The notes: generated by a model from the sequence alone, not told the origin. A stretch of DNA of 64,000 bases from Cobetia amphilecti (GCF_020217465.1 NZ_CP084115.1:4092001-4156000), one strand, 5' to 3'. Positions 33,175 to 43,312 are shown, counted from the first letter of the stretch. Translations and numbers: made by a program.

Positions 33175-35093
33175 TGCGCGACTCCCGTGTCAGTCGTTGC
33201 GGCATCTGCGGGTGTCTCCGCCTTGATCAGCTGACGCTTCTTCAAGTGAATCAACAGGATAGAGACAGCTGCCGGCGTGACACCGGAAATGCGACCGGCC
33301 TGGGCCAGCGTCGCCGGGCGCGCTTCGTTGAGCTTCTGCTTGATCTCGTTGGAGAGACCATCGACGGAATCATAGTCGAGGCTGGTCGGCAGTTCGGTGT
33401 GCTCGTGACGACGCAGGCGGTCGATCTCTTCCTGCTGACGCTGGATATAGCCTGCGTACTTGGCAGTGATCTGTACCTGTTCGGCGATGCGCCAGTCGTC
33501 GACCCCTTCCCCTTTCAGACCTGCCACATCCGGATACTCGAGCTCCGGACGCTTGAGCAGCTCCATCAGGCTGGCTTCGCGCTTGAGCGGCGAGCTGAGC
33601 TTGTCGCTCAATGGGGCCAGCTCCGGGCTCTTCGGCGTCAGCCAGGTGCTCTCGAGACGCGCGGTCTCGCGGGCGATGGCTTCACGCTTGCGATCGAAGG
33701 CTTCCCAGCGGGCGTCATCGATCAGGCCCAGCTCGCGACCCTTGGCGGTCAGACGCAGATCGGCATTGTCCTCACGCAGCAGCAGGCGATATTCGGCACG
33801 CGAGGTGAACATGCGGTACGGCTCGCGCGTGCCTAGGGTGATCAGGTCATCGACCATCACACCGGTGTAGGCCTCGTCACGCAGCGGATGCCAGGACTCG
33901 TCGTCAGTGGCGCGCAAGGCGGCATTGACGCCCGCCAGCAGCCCCTGGGCACCGGCTTCTTCATAGCCGGTGGTGCCGTTGATCTGACCGGCGAAGTACA
34001 GGTTCTTGATGAAACGCGTCTCCAAGGAGTGATGCAGGTCCTGGGGATTGAAGAAATCGTACTCGATGGCGTAGCCGGGACGCGTGATGTGCGCGTTCTC
34101 CATGCCACGGATCGAGCGCACCACCTCGAGCTGCGTATCGAAGGGCAGCGAGGTGGAGATGCCGTTGGGATACAGCTCATGGGTATTCAGGCCTTCCGGC
34201 TCGATGAAGACCTGGTGGCTGTTCTTGTCGGCGAAGCGATGCACCTTGTCCTCGATGGACGGGCAGTAACGCGGCCCGATGCCATCGATGACGCCGGAAT
34301 ACATCGGCGAGCGGTCGAGATTGGCGAAGATGATCTCGTGAGTGCGCTCGTTGGTGTGCGTGATGTAGCAGTTGACCTGCTCCGGCTGCATCTCACGGCT
34401 GCCCATGTAGGACATCACCGGACGCGGCGTGTCGCCCGGCTGGGCTTCCATCTTGCTGAAGTCGACGCTCTTGGCATCGATGCGCGGCGGGGTGCCGGTC
34501 TTGAGGCGATCGACCCGGAACGGCAGTTCACGCAGACGCGATGCCAGGCCATTGGCGGGCGGATCACCGGCACGGCCACCGGCATGGTTGTCCAGGCCGA
34601 TGTGGATCACGCCGCCGAGGAAGGTCCCGGTCGCCAGCACCACCGTGGTGGCGTGGAAGCGGATCCCGGTCTGGGTGACGACACCCCGCACGGTCTCGCC
34701 TTCGACGATCAGGTCTTCCGCACCCTGCTGGAACAGCGTCAGGTTCGGCTGGTTTTCCAGCACGTTGCGGATCGCGGCCTTGTACAGCGCCCGGTCAGCC
34801 TGTGCGCGAGTGGCACGCACTGCCGGCCCCTTGCGGGCATTCAGGGTACGGAACTGGATACCCGCCATGTCGGTGGCCAGGCCCATGGCACCGCCCAGCG
34901 CATCGATCTCCTTGACCAGATGGCTCTTGCCGATCCCGCCGATGGCGGGATTGCAGGACATCTGGCCCAGCGTCTCGATGTTATGGGTCAGCAGCAGGGT
35001 CTGACGGCCCATGCGGGCAGCAGCCAGTGCGGCTTCCGTACCGGCATGACCGCCGCCGATGACGATCACGTCAAAGCGGTTCGGGTAATCCAC
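33171..35093 (-). CDS. mnmG: tRNA uridine-5-carboxymethylaminomethyl modification enzyme MnmG
   Basis: MnmG works with MnmE to modify the wobble uridine of several tRNAs and binds FAD. I chose the GTG at 35093, which has GAGGTG 5 bases ahead and gives 640 residues (E. coli 629) starting [20 protein letters not shown]; another GTG at 35114 is less well supported. The FAD motif GGGHAG is at about 13-18. [38 protein letters not shown] and the C-terminal [23 protein letters not shown] are family hallmarks. It borders the oriC-like region. Confidence 0.97.
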   Translation of the reverse strand: MDYPNRFDVIVIGGGHAGTEAALAAARMGRQTLLLTHNIETLGQMSCNPAIGGIGKSHLVKEIDALGGAMGLATDMAGIQFRTLNARKGPAVRATRAQADRALYKAAIRNVLENQPNLTLFQQGAEDLIVEGETVRGVVTQTGIRFHATTVVLATGTFLGGVIHIGLDNHAGGRAGDPPANGLASRLRELPFRVDRLKTGTPPRIDAKSVDFSKMEAQPGDTPRPVMSYMGSREMQPEQVNCYITHTNERTHEIIFANLDRSPMYSGVIDGIGPRYCPSIEDKVHRFADKNSHQVFIEPEGLNTHELYPNGISTSLPFDTQLEVVRSIRGMENAHITRPGYAIEYDFFNPQDLHHSLETRFIKNLYFAGQINGTTGYEEAGAQGLLAGVNAALRATDDESWHPLRDEAYTGVMVDDLITLGTREPYRMFTSRAEYRLLLREDNADLRLTAKGRELGLIDDARWEAFDRKREAIARETARLESTWLTPKSPELAPLSDKLSSPLKREASLMELLKRPELEYPDVAGLKGEGVDDWRIAEQVQITAKYAGYIQRQQEEIDRLRRHEHTELPTSLDYDSVDGLSNEIKQKLNEARPATLAQAGRISGVTPAAVSILLIHLKKRQLIKAETPADAATTDTGVAQ

Positions 35094-35312
35094 GTTGGCA
35101 CCTCGGGGTATCACGAAACTTGGGTGAAGCGCTGTTCGCTGGTTGGCGAAGCAGGCAAATCGGCCAGGCAGGGCGATGAATCGATGCCTGGATGAATCAA
35201 GGACTGCCAGACGGCATGGCGAATGATGTCCGTCGCCGAAGGCATGTGCTCGACCGGTGAGGGAGCTTGCAAGCCAGCAGGATGACGTCCGGGCCGCACA
35301 GTATAAACCGCC

Positions 35313-36145
35313 TGTGGGTAAGCGTCAGGAGTTTTCCACAGCGCCTTGCCCTGGCAGGCCATGAGCGAATGCCCGGGTTGTTTCTTCTGGGGCATCAATC
35401 CACGCCGCGGCGATTCACGAGTCTTGCGGATACGACGCGTCGATTTTCCGGCGAGGGATGCGCTACCCAGACAGCCGTTCGTTATCCCGAACACTTCGGA
35501 TTCGGCGAGTTCACGTCAGGTCGATCGTGAGGTCTCGGTCCGTCCTTCGGGTTTCCGGATAACAAGATTATATAAAGAAAAGAAAAAGGGGTTCTGTTGA
35601 TGTTGTAACTACTGTTGTGGACAAAATCAGTGGGAAATCGAATTTATCCGTTACAAATCAAAAGCTTACGATGTTGATATAGTTGGGGAGAAAATGCGGA
35701 GTACCTGAGGACGCCACCGGTCGCTTCCTGTGGATGAAATGCGGCCTTGTCCACAGCCCCGATTATCCCCTGATTCATACCGAGCTGGTACCCGACTTTT
35801 CTGCCCTGCTGTGCACAAGTGGCGTTGTTACCCACAACCCCTAGTGCTGCATGGTCTGACGGCAAGAAGGCCGCGGATAATGCCGGAAAATGTCCACAGA
35901 GGCAAATGTCGATTTCCTGCGCTGCCCAAGGCTGTAGACAGTCATGGGATAAGTGGTGCGTGAATGGCTACAGCCCTCGCCAATGGTGCCAATGACGTTA
36001 CACGCCCCAGCCTGTGGATACTTTTTCGCTTGTTTTGCCCGTGTCGGCCGCTGAGACTGCCTGAACGCTGTCCCAGCGGCTCACGGTGCACGTTATCCTC
36101 GTGTGGTTTTCCGGCTAGGCCCCTGATTTATCCCTGTTTTTCACA
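35313..36145. other. oriC: Candidate replication origin (oriC-like DnaA-box cluster)
   Basis: This lies within the gene-free stretch 35094-36470. DnaA-box-like 9-mers: TTACCCACA (minus, 35313-35321), TTTTCCACA (plus, 35332-35340), TTGTCCACA (minus, 35616-35624), TCATCCACA (minus, 35729-35737), TTGTCCACA (plus, 35747-35755), TTGTGCACA (minus, 35810-35818), TTACCCACA (plus, 35828-35836), ATGTCCACA (plus, 35890-35898), GTATCCACA (minus, 36013-36021) and TTTTTCACA (plus, 36137-36145). An AT-rich stretch lies among them. Position beside mnmG matches oriC in E. coli, though mioC is absent and only one GATC is evident, so SeqA/Dam control of the enteric type is unlikely. Confidence 0.78.
35563..35590. 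other. AT-rich stretch, possible DNA unwinding element
   Basis: GATTATATAAAGAAAAGAAA is the core of an A/T-dominated purine stretch beside the DnaA box at 35616-35624, in otherwise GC-rich DNA. The base composition and place fit an origin unwinding element. Confidence 0.6.
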
Positions 36146-36470
36146 CGCTAAAGCGACGCCTCAGCGAGGACTGCCAGGCGGGGAAAGCGTCATTCCTTCG
36201 AGCGCCAAGGCGTGTTTGCGTGACCTGGCAAGGGGATGGCCGGGGCCAAAAAAATTCGTTTTTTTCTTCTCGAAATGCCGACAGATGGCGCGGGGAGAGA
36301 AGATTTTTCATCGTTTGGCGATCCGCAGGGCTCGCGAGGGCCTCTGAGGACAAAAAAAATGCCCCGACCTGACGGTCGGGGCATGCCCGCTGCACGCATG
36401 GCAGCGGGTAGGGTCTTCACGTGCTCAACGCTTGTCTGACCAGTGGCTCAGCGAGCCTTGTGGAAGGCGC
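36146..36470. other. Intergenic region between the oriC-like cluster and the ABC ATPase gene
   Basis: It contains a self-complementary AAAAAAATTCGTTTTTTT at 36248-36265 (7 A/T pairs around TTCG) and the terminator at 36352-36384. I see no gene. Confidence 0.55.
36352..36384 (-). terminator. Terminator of the amino acid ABC transporter operon
   Basis: On the minus strand ATGCCCCGACC-gtca-GGTCGGGGCAT is followed by a run of T (A run 36352-36359 on the plus strand). Confidence 0.93.
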
Positions 36471-37217
36471 TCAGTGGGACAGTACGCGGGCCAGGAAGCT
36501 CTGGGTACGTGGATGTTGCGGCGTATCGAAGACCTGCTCTGGCGTGCCTTCCTCGACGATGCTGCCCTGATGGATGAACACCACCCGGTCTGCCACTTCA
36601 CGGGCAAAACTCATTTCATGGGTGACGATCATCATCGTCATGCCTTCGCGGGCCAGCTTGCGCATGACATCGAGTACCTCGCCGATCATTTCCGGGTCCA
36701 GTGCCGAGGTGGGCTCATCGAACAGCATCAGGCGCGGTTCCATCGCCAATGAGCGGGCAATGGCCACGCGTTGCTGCTGGCCGCCGGAGAGTTGCCCCGG
36801 GTACTTGTCGGCCTGCTCGAGAATATTGACCCGCTCGAGCAGCGTATCGGCTTGCTGCTCGGCCGCCGGTCGTGAGGTGCCGCGCACCTTGATGGGGGCC
36901 AGGCTGACGTTGTCACGCACGCTCATGTGCGGGAAGAGGTTGAACTGCTGGAAGACCATGCCGACTTCGGTGCGTATCGCCTTGAGCGCCCTGTGGCTCT
37001 TGCCGTGGGGGATCAGCGAATGCCCATCCACCTCGATGTTGCCGTCCTGAAACTCTTCCAGGCCGTTCACGCAGCGAATCAGTGTCGACTTGCCGGAGCC
37101 ACTGGCCCCGATGATCACCACCACCTCCCCCTGGGCGACCTCGAGCTCGATGTCCTTGAGGACATGCAGGCTGCCGAAATGCTTGTTGAGCTTGTGCATC
37201 TTCACGATGGCAGTCAT
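36471..37217 (-). CDS. Polar amino acid ABC transporter, ATP-binding protein (GlnQ family)
   Basis: This is the ATPase of an inner-membrane amino acid importer. The 248-residue protein shows Walker A GASGSGKS (about 37-44), the Q-loop [13 protein letters not shown], signature [16 protein letters not shown], Walker [16 protein letters not shown] and switch [15 protein letters not shown], a pattern specific to the PAAT (GlnQ/HisP) family. It is the last gene of a three-gene operon with a permease and a binding protein. Confidence 0.93.
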   Translation of the reverse strand: MTAIVKMHKLNKHFGSLHVLKDIELEVAQGEVVVIIGASGSGKSTLIRCVNGLEEFQDGNIEVDGHSLIPHGKSHRALKAIRTEVGMVFQQFNLFPHMSVRDNVSLAPIKVRGTSRPAAEQQADTLLERVNILEQADKYPGQLSGGQQQRVAIARSLAMEPRLMLFDEPTSALDPEMIGEVLDVMRKLAREGMTMMIVTHEMSFAREVADRVVFIHQGSIVEEGTPEQVFDTPQHPRTQSFLARVLSH

Positions 37218-37326
37218 GGGGCGCTCCGAACCGGCGCTGCATGCCGGAAGGTCGTCAGAGAAATGAGATCAGGCTGAAGGTGAGAGGGCGCGGCTATATC
37301 CGTCGCGCGTGGGGGGCAGAGAGACA

Positions 37327-37998
37327 TCATTGGCCCACCAACCCGCGGCGCTCGAGCATCCGCAAGCCAAATGACAGGCTGAGGGTGATCACCAGATACA
37401 GCAGCGCGACCATGAAGTAGGTTTCCAGCGCATTGAAGGTCGTGGCGATGTAGATCTGCCCCTGACGCACCAGCTCACCGACGCCGATCACCGAGAACAG
37501 CGAGGTGTCCTTGATCGAGACGATGCCCTGGTTACCCAGCGCGGGAATCATGCGGCGCAGCGCCTGAGGCCAGATGACATAGCGGAAGGTCTGCGGGGTG
37601 GAGAGGCCGAGTGACAGGCCGGCTTCCCGCTGGCCACGGGCGATGGACTGCACGCCACCGCGCACGATTTCCGAGATATAGGCGGCCGAGTTCAAGGCGA
37701 TCGCGGCGATGCCGGCGGTCAGGGCATCGATGGGGCCACCGATGATCTGCGGCAGGCCATAGAAGATGAAGAGCACCTGGACGAGCACCGGGGTGCCACG
37801 GAAGATCTCGATATAGGCGGTGGCGACCCAGCGCAGGATGCGGCTGGGAGACAGGCTCAGCAGTCCGAACAGGATGCCGAGCACGAAGCCGATGGCGAGG
37901 CCACCGAAGGAAATGGCGAGGGTCCAGGGAATGCCCTCGAGCAGGTAGGGCACCGAATTGAGTGCGGCCTGCCAATCAAACTGGAACTGAACGTCCAC
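37327..37998 (-). CDS. Polar amino acid ABC transporter, permease (GlnP/HisM family)
   Basis: The 223-residue inner-membrane protein has about five hydrophobic segments and the family features FRGTPVLVQVLFIFYGLPQ (about 76-94), NSAAYISEIVRGGVQSI and the ATPase-docking loop GQREAGLSLGLSTPQTFRYV (about 126-145). Only one permease gene is present, so the channel is probably a homodimer. It sits 109 bases ahead of the ATPase gene and 150 bases after the binding-protein gene. Confidence 0.92.
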   Translation of the reverse strand: MDVQFQFDWQAALNSVPYLLEGIPWTLAISFGGLAIGFVLGILFGLLSLSPSRILRWVATAYIEIFRGTPVLVQVLFIFYGLPQIIGGPIDALTAGIAAIALNSAAYISEIVRGGVQSIARGQREAGLSLGLSTPQTFRYVIWPQALRRMIPALGNQGIVSIKDTSLFSVIGVGELVRQGQIYIATTFNALETYFMVALLYLVITLSLSFGLRMLERRGLVGQ

Positions 37999-38148
37999 GG
38001 GGGGCTCCTTGGCACGAACCTCTCATGCGCTGCTGGGCGCGCCGGAGGTTCGAGACGACCGACATTCCGGCAGGCTGTCGCTGCCGAAATGTCGTGATGA
38101 TGATCTGCACTACGCGACGTGGGGTGTCTGAGGCGAGTCGAAAGCGGC

Positions 38149-38910
38149 TTACTGGCTGTCGCCGGGCATGGCGCCGAACCATTTCTGGTAGATCTCGGCA
38201 TAGCTGCCATCGGACTTCATCTCGGCCAGCGCCTTGTTGGCGGCCTCGGTCCACTCGCTGCCTTCGGTGAAGGCGATGCCGTATTGCTGGCCCTCATAGA
38301 GCGGCCCCACCGTCTTGACGCGTCCATTGCCCTTGGTCTTGGCGAAGTAGCCGACGTTGGGGGCATCGTAGAAGACGGCATCGACGCTGCCGGATATCAG
38401 GGCCATGTACATGTCGGCGCTGCCCGGGTAAGGCGTGATGGTGGAGTCACCAAGGTTGGCGGTGAGGTAGTCGTAACTGGTGGAGCCGATCTTGGTGCCG
38501 ATCTTCTTGCCTTCCAGGCCCTCGATATCCTCGATGTCGCCGTTGTTGGCCGAGGTCAGAATCTGCAGGCCGGAGTCATAGTAGGGATCGGTGAAGTCGA
38601 CGATCTTCTCGCGCGCCTCGGTGATGGTGATGCCGGCGATGGCGACATCGACACTACCGGTCTGTACGGCCGGGATGATGCCATTGAAGTCCATGGTCTT
38701 GAGGTCGATATCGAAGCCGGCGCGCTCGCCGATGGCATTGAGGATGTCGATATCGAAGCCGACCATCTCGCCGCTTTCCTGGTCGAGCATCTCGAAGGGC
38801 ACGAAGCTCGGGTCGGTCGCCGCCTTGAGGGTGACGGCATGGGCAGCGCTGGCCATGAAGGTGGCGGCCGCGAGGCCAGAGAGAGAGGCCAGCAGGTGAG
38901 ATCTGCGCAT
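38149..38910 (-). CDS. Polar amino acid ABC transporter, periplasmic binding protein
   Basis: The binding protein captures the amino acid in the periplasm. The ATG at 38910 has AGAGGA 7 bases ahead and gives 253 residues with a clear Sec signal peptide (MRRSHLLASLSGL...SAAHA, cut near 25). The mature part has SFVPFEMLDQESGEMVGFDID, ITITEAREKIVDFTDPYY and GTKIGSTSYDYL, matching family 3 binding proteins such as GlnH. It is the first gene of the operon. The ligand is not deducible; glutamine-like is a guess from family resemblance. Confidence 0.9.
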   Translation of the reverse strand: MRRSHLLASLSGLAAATFMASAAHAVTLKAATDPSFVPFEMLDQESGEMVGFDIDILNAIGERAGFDIDLKTMDFNGIIPAVQTGSVDVAIAGITITEAREKIVDFTDPYYDSGLQILTSANNGDIEDIEGLEGKKIGTKIGSTSYDYLTANLGDSTITPYPGSADMYMALISGSVDAVFYDAPNVGYFAKTKGNGRVKTVGPLYEGQQYGIAFTEGSEWTEAANKALAEMKSDGSYAEIYQKWFGAMPGDSQ

Positions 38911-39039
38911 TTTACATTCCTCTTTATATTTAGATTTTAGGATGTATAGCGTTTTTAGATTGACGAGCACACCGGACCCCGTCAAGTCTCCCGCTGCTGC
39001 CATGCGGCGAAGGGAAGCTTGCAAGCCACTGAGATGACG

Positions 39040-39080
39040 AAAAAAAAATCGCCCCCTACCGGGAACCGGTAGGGGGCGAT
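39040..39080 (-). terminator. Terminator after erpA
   Basis: On the minus strand ATCGCCCCCTACC-ggttccc-GGTAGGGGGCGAT is followed by nine T residues. It is one of the strongest terminators in the window. Confidence 0.93.
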
Positions 39081-39124
39081 CAGGCGCCAGCAAGACGCCA
39101 ATGTCGTGTGCGGGCCTGTCAGCC

Positions 39125-39169
39125 CTCCCTGGTCAGACGCTCCCTGGTCAGACCCTCAATGATCAGACC
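39125..39169 (-). repeat. Three 15-bp tandem repeats spanning the erpA stop codon
   Basis: On the plus strand CTCCCTGGTCAGACG, CTCCCTGGTCAGACC and CTCAATGATCAGACC follow directly. The third unit contains the erpA stop. Because the period is 15, the array puts three in-frame TGA codons at five-codon intervals. Confidence 0.8.
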
Positions 39170-39516
39170 ATGAAGGAAGACCCGCAGCCACAGGTGCTGG
39201 TGGCATTGGGGTTCTGGATCATGAAGCGGGCGCCCGCCAGACCTTCCTCATAGTCGATCGTCGAGCCGACCAGATACTGGTAGGACAGCGGGTCGATCAC
39301 GATGGCGGCTTCGCCCAGCTCGACCACGGTGTCGTCATCGGCCAGATCGGTGGCGATATCGAAACCGTACTGGAAGCCGGAACAGCCGCCGCCAGTGACG
39401 TAGACCCTGAGACGCAGCTCCGGGTTGGCTTCTTCCGCGCGCAGCGCTGCAATCCGGGCACTGGCGCGCTCGGACAGGTACAACGGCGTGGGGATGAAGC
39501 TTTGTGCTTCGCTCAT
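39163..39516 (-). CDS. erpA: Iron-sulfur cluster insertion protein ErpA
   Basis: ErpA is an A-type carrier that delivers Fe-S clusters to targets such as isoprenoid enzymes. The 117-residue protein carries the three ligand cysteines in VTGGGCSGFQYGF (about 40-52) and STCGCGSSF (about 107-115), with DPLSYQYLVGSTIDY between. The ErpA sub-family is favoured over IscA by the DPLS-YLVGSTIDYEE pattern. A strong terminator follows, and its stop codon is part of a 15-bp tandem array. Confidence 0.94.
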   Translation of the reverse strand: MSEAQSFIPTPLYLSERASARIAALRAEEANPELRLRVYVTGGGCSGFQYGFDIATDLADDDTVVELGEAAIVIDPLSYQYLVGSTIDYEEGLAGARFMIQNPNATSTCGCGSSFMV

Positions 39517-39663
39517 GCGGGCCTCCTGGAAGGAGTCGGAGGCCGGACGCTGGAGACAGCGCCCGGCACGGTATAGAGAACGGAATGACGCCTATTATCC
39601 CTATATCCGAGCAAAAGGGTCAACTTTGTCTGACGTGCTGCCTTGCGGGCGTACGCTGGCGGT

Positions 39664-40707
39664 TCAGGGCATCATCGCCGGCGCGCCGATCCCCATCATC
39701 TCATCGAGACCGAACATCAGGTTGAGGTTCTGGATGGCCTGACCTGATGCGCCCTTGACCAGGTTGTCGATCACCGACAGCACCACCAGAGTGTCGCCGT
39801 TGCCCGGACGATGCAGGGCGATGCGGCACAGGTTGGTGCCACGCACGCTGCGCGTCTCCGGATGGCTGCCCAGCGGCATGACATCGACGGCGGGGTGATC
39901 GGCGTAGCGCTGCTCGAACAGCGCCTGCAGATCTTCCAGCGTGCCGCTGAAGCCGCTCAGACGCGGATAGAGGGTGGAGTGGATGCCGCGGATCATCGGC
40001 GTCAGGTGCGGGACGAAGGTCAGGCCGACCGCGCTGCCGGCTGCCAGGTCCAGCCCCTGGGTGATTTCCGGCAGGTGACGATGGCCGGAGGCGCCGTAGG
40101 CCTTCATGGACTCGCCGGCTTCACACAGCAGCGAGCCGACCTTGGCACCGCGACCCGCGCCGGAGACGGCGGACTTGCAGTCGGCGATGATGTTGTCGGT
40201 CTCGATCAGGCCAGCTTCCAGCAGCGGGATCAGCCCCAGCTGCACGGAGGTCGGGTAGCAGCCCGGCACCGCGATCAGGCGCGCTTCGCGGATGGCATCG
40301 CGATTGACTTCCGGCAGGCCGTAGACGGCCTCGCCGAGCAGCTCGGGCGCGCCATGCGGCTGGCCATACCACTCGGCCCAGACGTCGGCGTCCTTGATGC
40401 GGAAGTCCGCGGACAGGTCGATGACACGCGTGCCGCGTGCCAGCAGATCGCCGGCCAGGGCGTGAGCGACACCGTGAGGCGTGGCGAAGAATACGGCGTC
40501 ACAGGCGGCCAGCACCTCGGCATCCGGCTCGCTGAACGCGAGGGTGTCGTAGTGGCCGCGCAGATTGGGGTACATCTCGTCGACACGCACGCCCTTCTCG
40601 CTTCGCGAGGTGATCACGGTCACTTCCACCTGCGGGTGGCTGGCCAGGAGCCTGAGGAGTTCCACTCCGGTGTAACCGGTGCCGCCGACGATACCTACCT
40701 TGATCAT
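39664..40707 (-). CDS. argC: N-acetyl-gamma-glutamyl-phosphate reductase ArgC
   Basis: ArgC reduces N-acetylglutamyl phosphate to the semialdehyde, using NADPH, in arginine synthesis. The 347-residue protein has the N-terminal dinucleotide motif [16 protein letters not shown] (about 5-20), the active-site cysteine in [14 protein letters not shown] (about 146-159) and the later SGAGRGAK and SGHRHLPEI. It is the only arginine gene here, upstream of erpA on the same strand with a 147-base gap. Confidence 0.96.
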   Translation of the reverse strand: MIKVGIVGGTGYTGVELLRLLASHPQVEVTVITSRSEKGVRVDEMYPNLRGHYDTLAFSEPDAEVLAACDAVFFATPHGVAHALAGDLLARGTRVIDLSADFRIKDADVWAEWYGQPHGAPELLGEAVYGLPEVNRDAIREARLIAVPGCYPTSVQLGLIPLLEAGLIETDNIIADCKSAVSGAGRGAKVGSLLCEAGESMKAYGASGHRHLPEITQGLDLAAGSAVGLTFVPHLTPMIRGIHSTLYPRLSGFSGTLEDLQALFEQRYADHPAVDVMPLGSHPETRSVRGTNLCRIALHRPGNGDTLVVLSVIDNLVKGASGQAIQNLNLMFGLDEMMGIGAPAMMP

Positions 40708-40951
40708 GCTGCCTCCCCGCCTTCGGGCGGTGTCCTGTTGATGCGAGATGTAATCTTGTGTCCGATCTGCTGCTGCGACCTTTGGTGGCCTGTGCGCGAG
40801 ACAGGCGTTGCGCCATGCTGTGCCGAGGTTGTCGGATTGCGCACGGTCGCGACGGTTCGCAATCGATATGATACACAGGTGTCAGGCGGGCAGTAATGCG
40901 CTGCCGACATGGATGTCCTCTGTCATTGCCAGTGCCTTCAAGGAGTCGTGA

Positions 40952-42712
40952 GTGTCACGCCTGACGCGTCCGCATCTGCCTCGTCCCAGTCTCGACAATT
41001 TTCGGCGCAAGCTGGCGGCGGTCGATGCACTCCCGCAACTGTGTCTGCTGGGGCTGGTGGCAGGGCTGCTGACCGGCTCATTGATGGTCGGTTTCCGCCT
41101 GCTGTTGAGCGCCGGTGCCCTGGGCTTCATGCCCGATGACAATCCGGAGAACTTCGAGGGGCTTGCCCCCTGGGTGCGCGCCTCGCTGCCGCTGCTGGCG
41201 GTGCTGGTGATCGGCATCGTGCTGGGGCGACAGCATCCGGCGCAGCGCAAGCTGGGCATCGGTCATGTCATCGAGCGCCTGACCTACCATCAGGGCAAGA
41301 TGCCGCTGCGTGCCTGGCTCAATCAGGTCGTGGTCGGGGTCGTGAGCGTGCTCGGCGGTCTGTCGGCGGGACGTGAAGGCCCGGCGATCCACCTGGGCGC
41401 CGGCGCCTCGAGCTGGATCGGCGAGCGCCTCAAGCTGCCCAACAACAGCCTGCGCGTGCTGGTCGCCTGTGGCACCGCGGCGGGCATCTCCGCCTCCTTC
41501 AATACGCCGATCGCAGGGGTCATCTTCGCCATGGAAGTGGTGATGATGGAGTACACCCTGATAGGCTTCATGCCGGTGATTCTGGCCTCGACCACCGGCG
41601 CGGTGGTCACGCAGATGGTCTACGGCTCGGCGCCGGCCTTCGCGGTGCCGTCTCTGCTGCTGCATTCCCTGCTCGACCTGCCCTGGGTCATCGTCACGGC
41701 GCTGGTCATCGGCCTGCTGGCGGGGGGCTTCGTGCATCTGGCGCGTCAGCAGGCGCGCGTGGCACACCTGTCATGGGGGATGCGCATGGCGCTGGTCGGG
41801 GTCTCGACGGCCGCCGTGGCGTGGTGGTATCCCCAGGTGCAAGGCATCGGCTATGACAGCCTGGCCCAGTTGCTCGACGGCCAGCTGGCGCTGGATATCC
41901 TGTTGGCGCTGGTGATCGGCAAGCTGGTGCTGTCGGCACTATGCGTGGCCTGTGGCGTGCCGATCGGCATCATCGGCCCGGTGGTGGTGGCGGGCGCCGC
42001 TGCCGGGGCCTTGATGGGCATGTTGGGCGGCTGGCTGTTGCCGGACCAGGCCTCGGACATCGCGCTTTACGCCCTGCTCGGCATGGCGGCGATGATGGGT
42101 GCGGTGCTTCAGGCGCCACTGGCCGCCCTGATGGCACTGCTCGAATTGACGCATTCGCCGAATATCATCCTGCCCGGCATGCTGGCGGTGGTGGTGGCAG
42201 GCCTGACCTGTCGCCAGCTGTGCCATTGCCAGGGCTTCTTCATCTCGACGCTGACGGCGCAGGGCCTGCATCCGCTCCAGCAGCCATTGATGCAGGCGCT
42301 GTCGCGGGTGGCGGTGCCGGCGGTGATGGAGCGCTCGCTGGTCAGCGTGCCGCGCCGCATCACGCGTGAACGTGCTCGCGCCCTGCTCGACAGCAAGCCG
42401 GTCTGGCTGGTGGTCACGCGCTCGACGCCGGAAAAGCCGATGGTCGCGCTGCCGGCGGCGGATCTGGTGCGTGTGCTGATGGATGAGCACTGGCGGGAGC
42501 AGGAGGAGCTCGACCTGCTCGAGATCCCCGCTCAGCGTCTGGATCTCGCGCCCATCCACCTGCAGGCTACCTTGTCCGAGGCCTATGAGCGGCTGCTGCC
42601 CAGCGATGTCGATGCCCTCTATGTCGAGCACACCACGGCACCGATGATTCGCAAGATTTCAGGTATCATCACGCGGGATGCAATAGAGAGCTACTATCGC
42701 TATACGCCCTGA
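40952..42712 (+). CDS. CLC-family chloride channel/transporter
   Basis: CLC proteins carry chloride across the inner membrane as channels or Cl-/H+ exchangers. The start is a GTG with AAGGAG 6 bases ahead; the product has 586 residues. The gating-glutamate motif GREGP is at about 139-144 and the region ASFNTPIAGVIFAMEVVMME at about 181-200. There E. coli ClcA has EE, but here it is EV, so the internal proton glutamate is valine. The filter tyrosine position also appears changed (HSPNIILP). The last ~140 residues form a soluble domain of the CBS type. Confidence 0.9.
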   Translation: MSRLTRPHLPRPSLDNFRRKLAAVDALPQLCLLGLVAGLLTGSLMVGFRLLLSAGALGFMPDDNPENFEGLAPWVRASLPLLAVLVIGIVLGRQHPAQRKLGIGHVIERLTYHQGKMPLRAWLNQVVVGVVSVLGGLSAGREGPAIHLGAGASSWIGERLKLPNNSLRVLVACGTAAGISASFNTPIAGVIFAMEVVMMEYTLIGFMPVILASTTGAVVTQMVYGSAPAFAVPSLLLHSLLDLPWVIVTALVIGLLAGGFVHLARQQARVAHLSWGMRMALVGVSTAAVAWWYPQVQGIGYDSLAQLLDGQLALDILLALVIGKLVLSALCVACGVPIGIIGPVVVAGAAAGALMGMLGGWLLPDQASDIALYALLGMAAMMGAVLQAPLAALMALLELTHSPNIILPGMLAVVVAGLTCRQLCHCQGFFISTLTAQGLHPLQQPLMQALSRVAVPAVMERSLVSVPRRITRERARALLDSKPVWLVVTRSTPEKPMVALPAADLVRVLMDEHWREQEELDLLEIPAQRLDLAPIHLQATLSEAYERLLPSDVDALYVEHTTAPMIRKISGIITRDAIESYYRYTP

Positions 42713-42880
42713 AGCGTGGCGTGGCACCTGCTTCTCAGGCGTGAATTCGCTCTGCGCGCGCCTGCCGCGACCGCATACCGCATGGGCCTTGGCGGTGCCA
42801 CATGCCATCGTGGCGATCCGATTGCATCATCCGCGCGTCCACTTTCTGACCTTCCCGACCCTGACTGACGGAGCTCCCTC

Positions 42881-43312
42881 ATGTATCTGTGGATCAAGGC
42901 TTTCCATCTGATTGCCGTAGTGTGCTGGTTTGCTGCCCTCTTCTATCTGCCCCGGCTGTACGTCTATCACGCCCAGGCGCGTGATGCCGGCGACCACAAG
43001 GCCATCGAGTACTTCAAGACCATGGAGCGCAAGCTCTATCGCGGCATCATGATGCCGTCGATGATCGCGACCCTGGTGCTGGGGATCTGGCTGCTGGCGC
43101 TGGTGCCGAGCTTCATGAGCATGGGCTGGATGCACCTCAAGCTGACCATAGTCGTGTTGCTGGTCGGCTATCACCATGCCTGTGGCCTGTATCTGAAGCA
43201 GTTCGCCGCCGACACCTGCAAGAGAACCTCGCGCTATTTCCGCTTCTTCAATGAAGTGCCGGTGCTGATGCTGGTGGTGATCGTCATCTGCGTCATCGTC
43301 AAACCGTTCTGA
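42881..43312 (+). CDS. hemJ: Protoporphyrinogen oxidase HemJ
   Basis: HemJ is a membrane-bound heme-synthesis enzyme that oxidises protoporphyrinogen IX. The 143-residue protein has four membrane segments, the N-terminal AFHLIAVVCWFAALFYLPRL with the conserved His (about residue 9), and HLKLTIVVLLVGYHH in the middle, holding the second conserved His and Lys (about 85-99). The ATG has GGAG 7 bases ahead. thiD follows 14 bases later; hemL, another tetrapyrrole gene, is close by. Confidence 0.92.
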   Translation: MYLWIKAFHLIAVVCWFAALFYLPRLYVYHAQARDAGDHKAIEYFKTMERKLYRGIMMPSMIATLVLGIWLLALVPSFMSMGWMHLKLTIVVLLVGYHHACGLYLKQFAADTCKRTSRYFRFFNEVPVLMLVVIVICVIVKPF

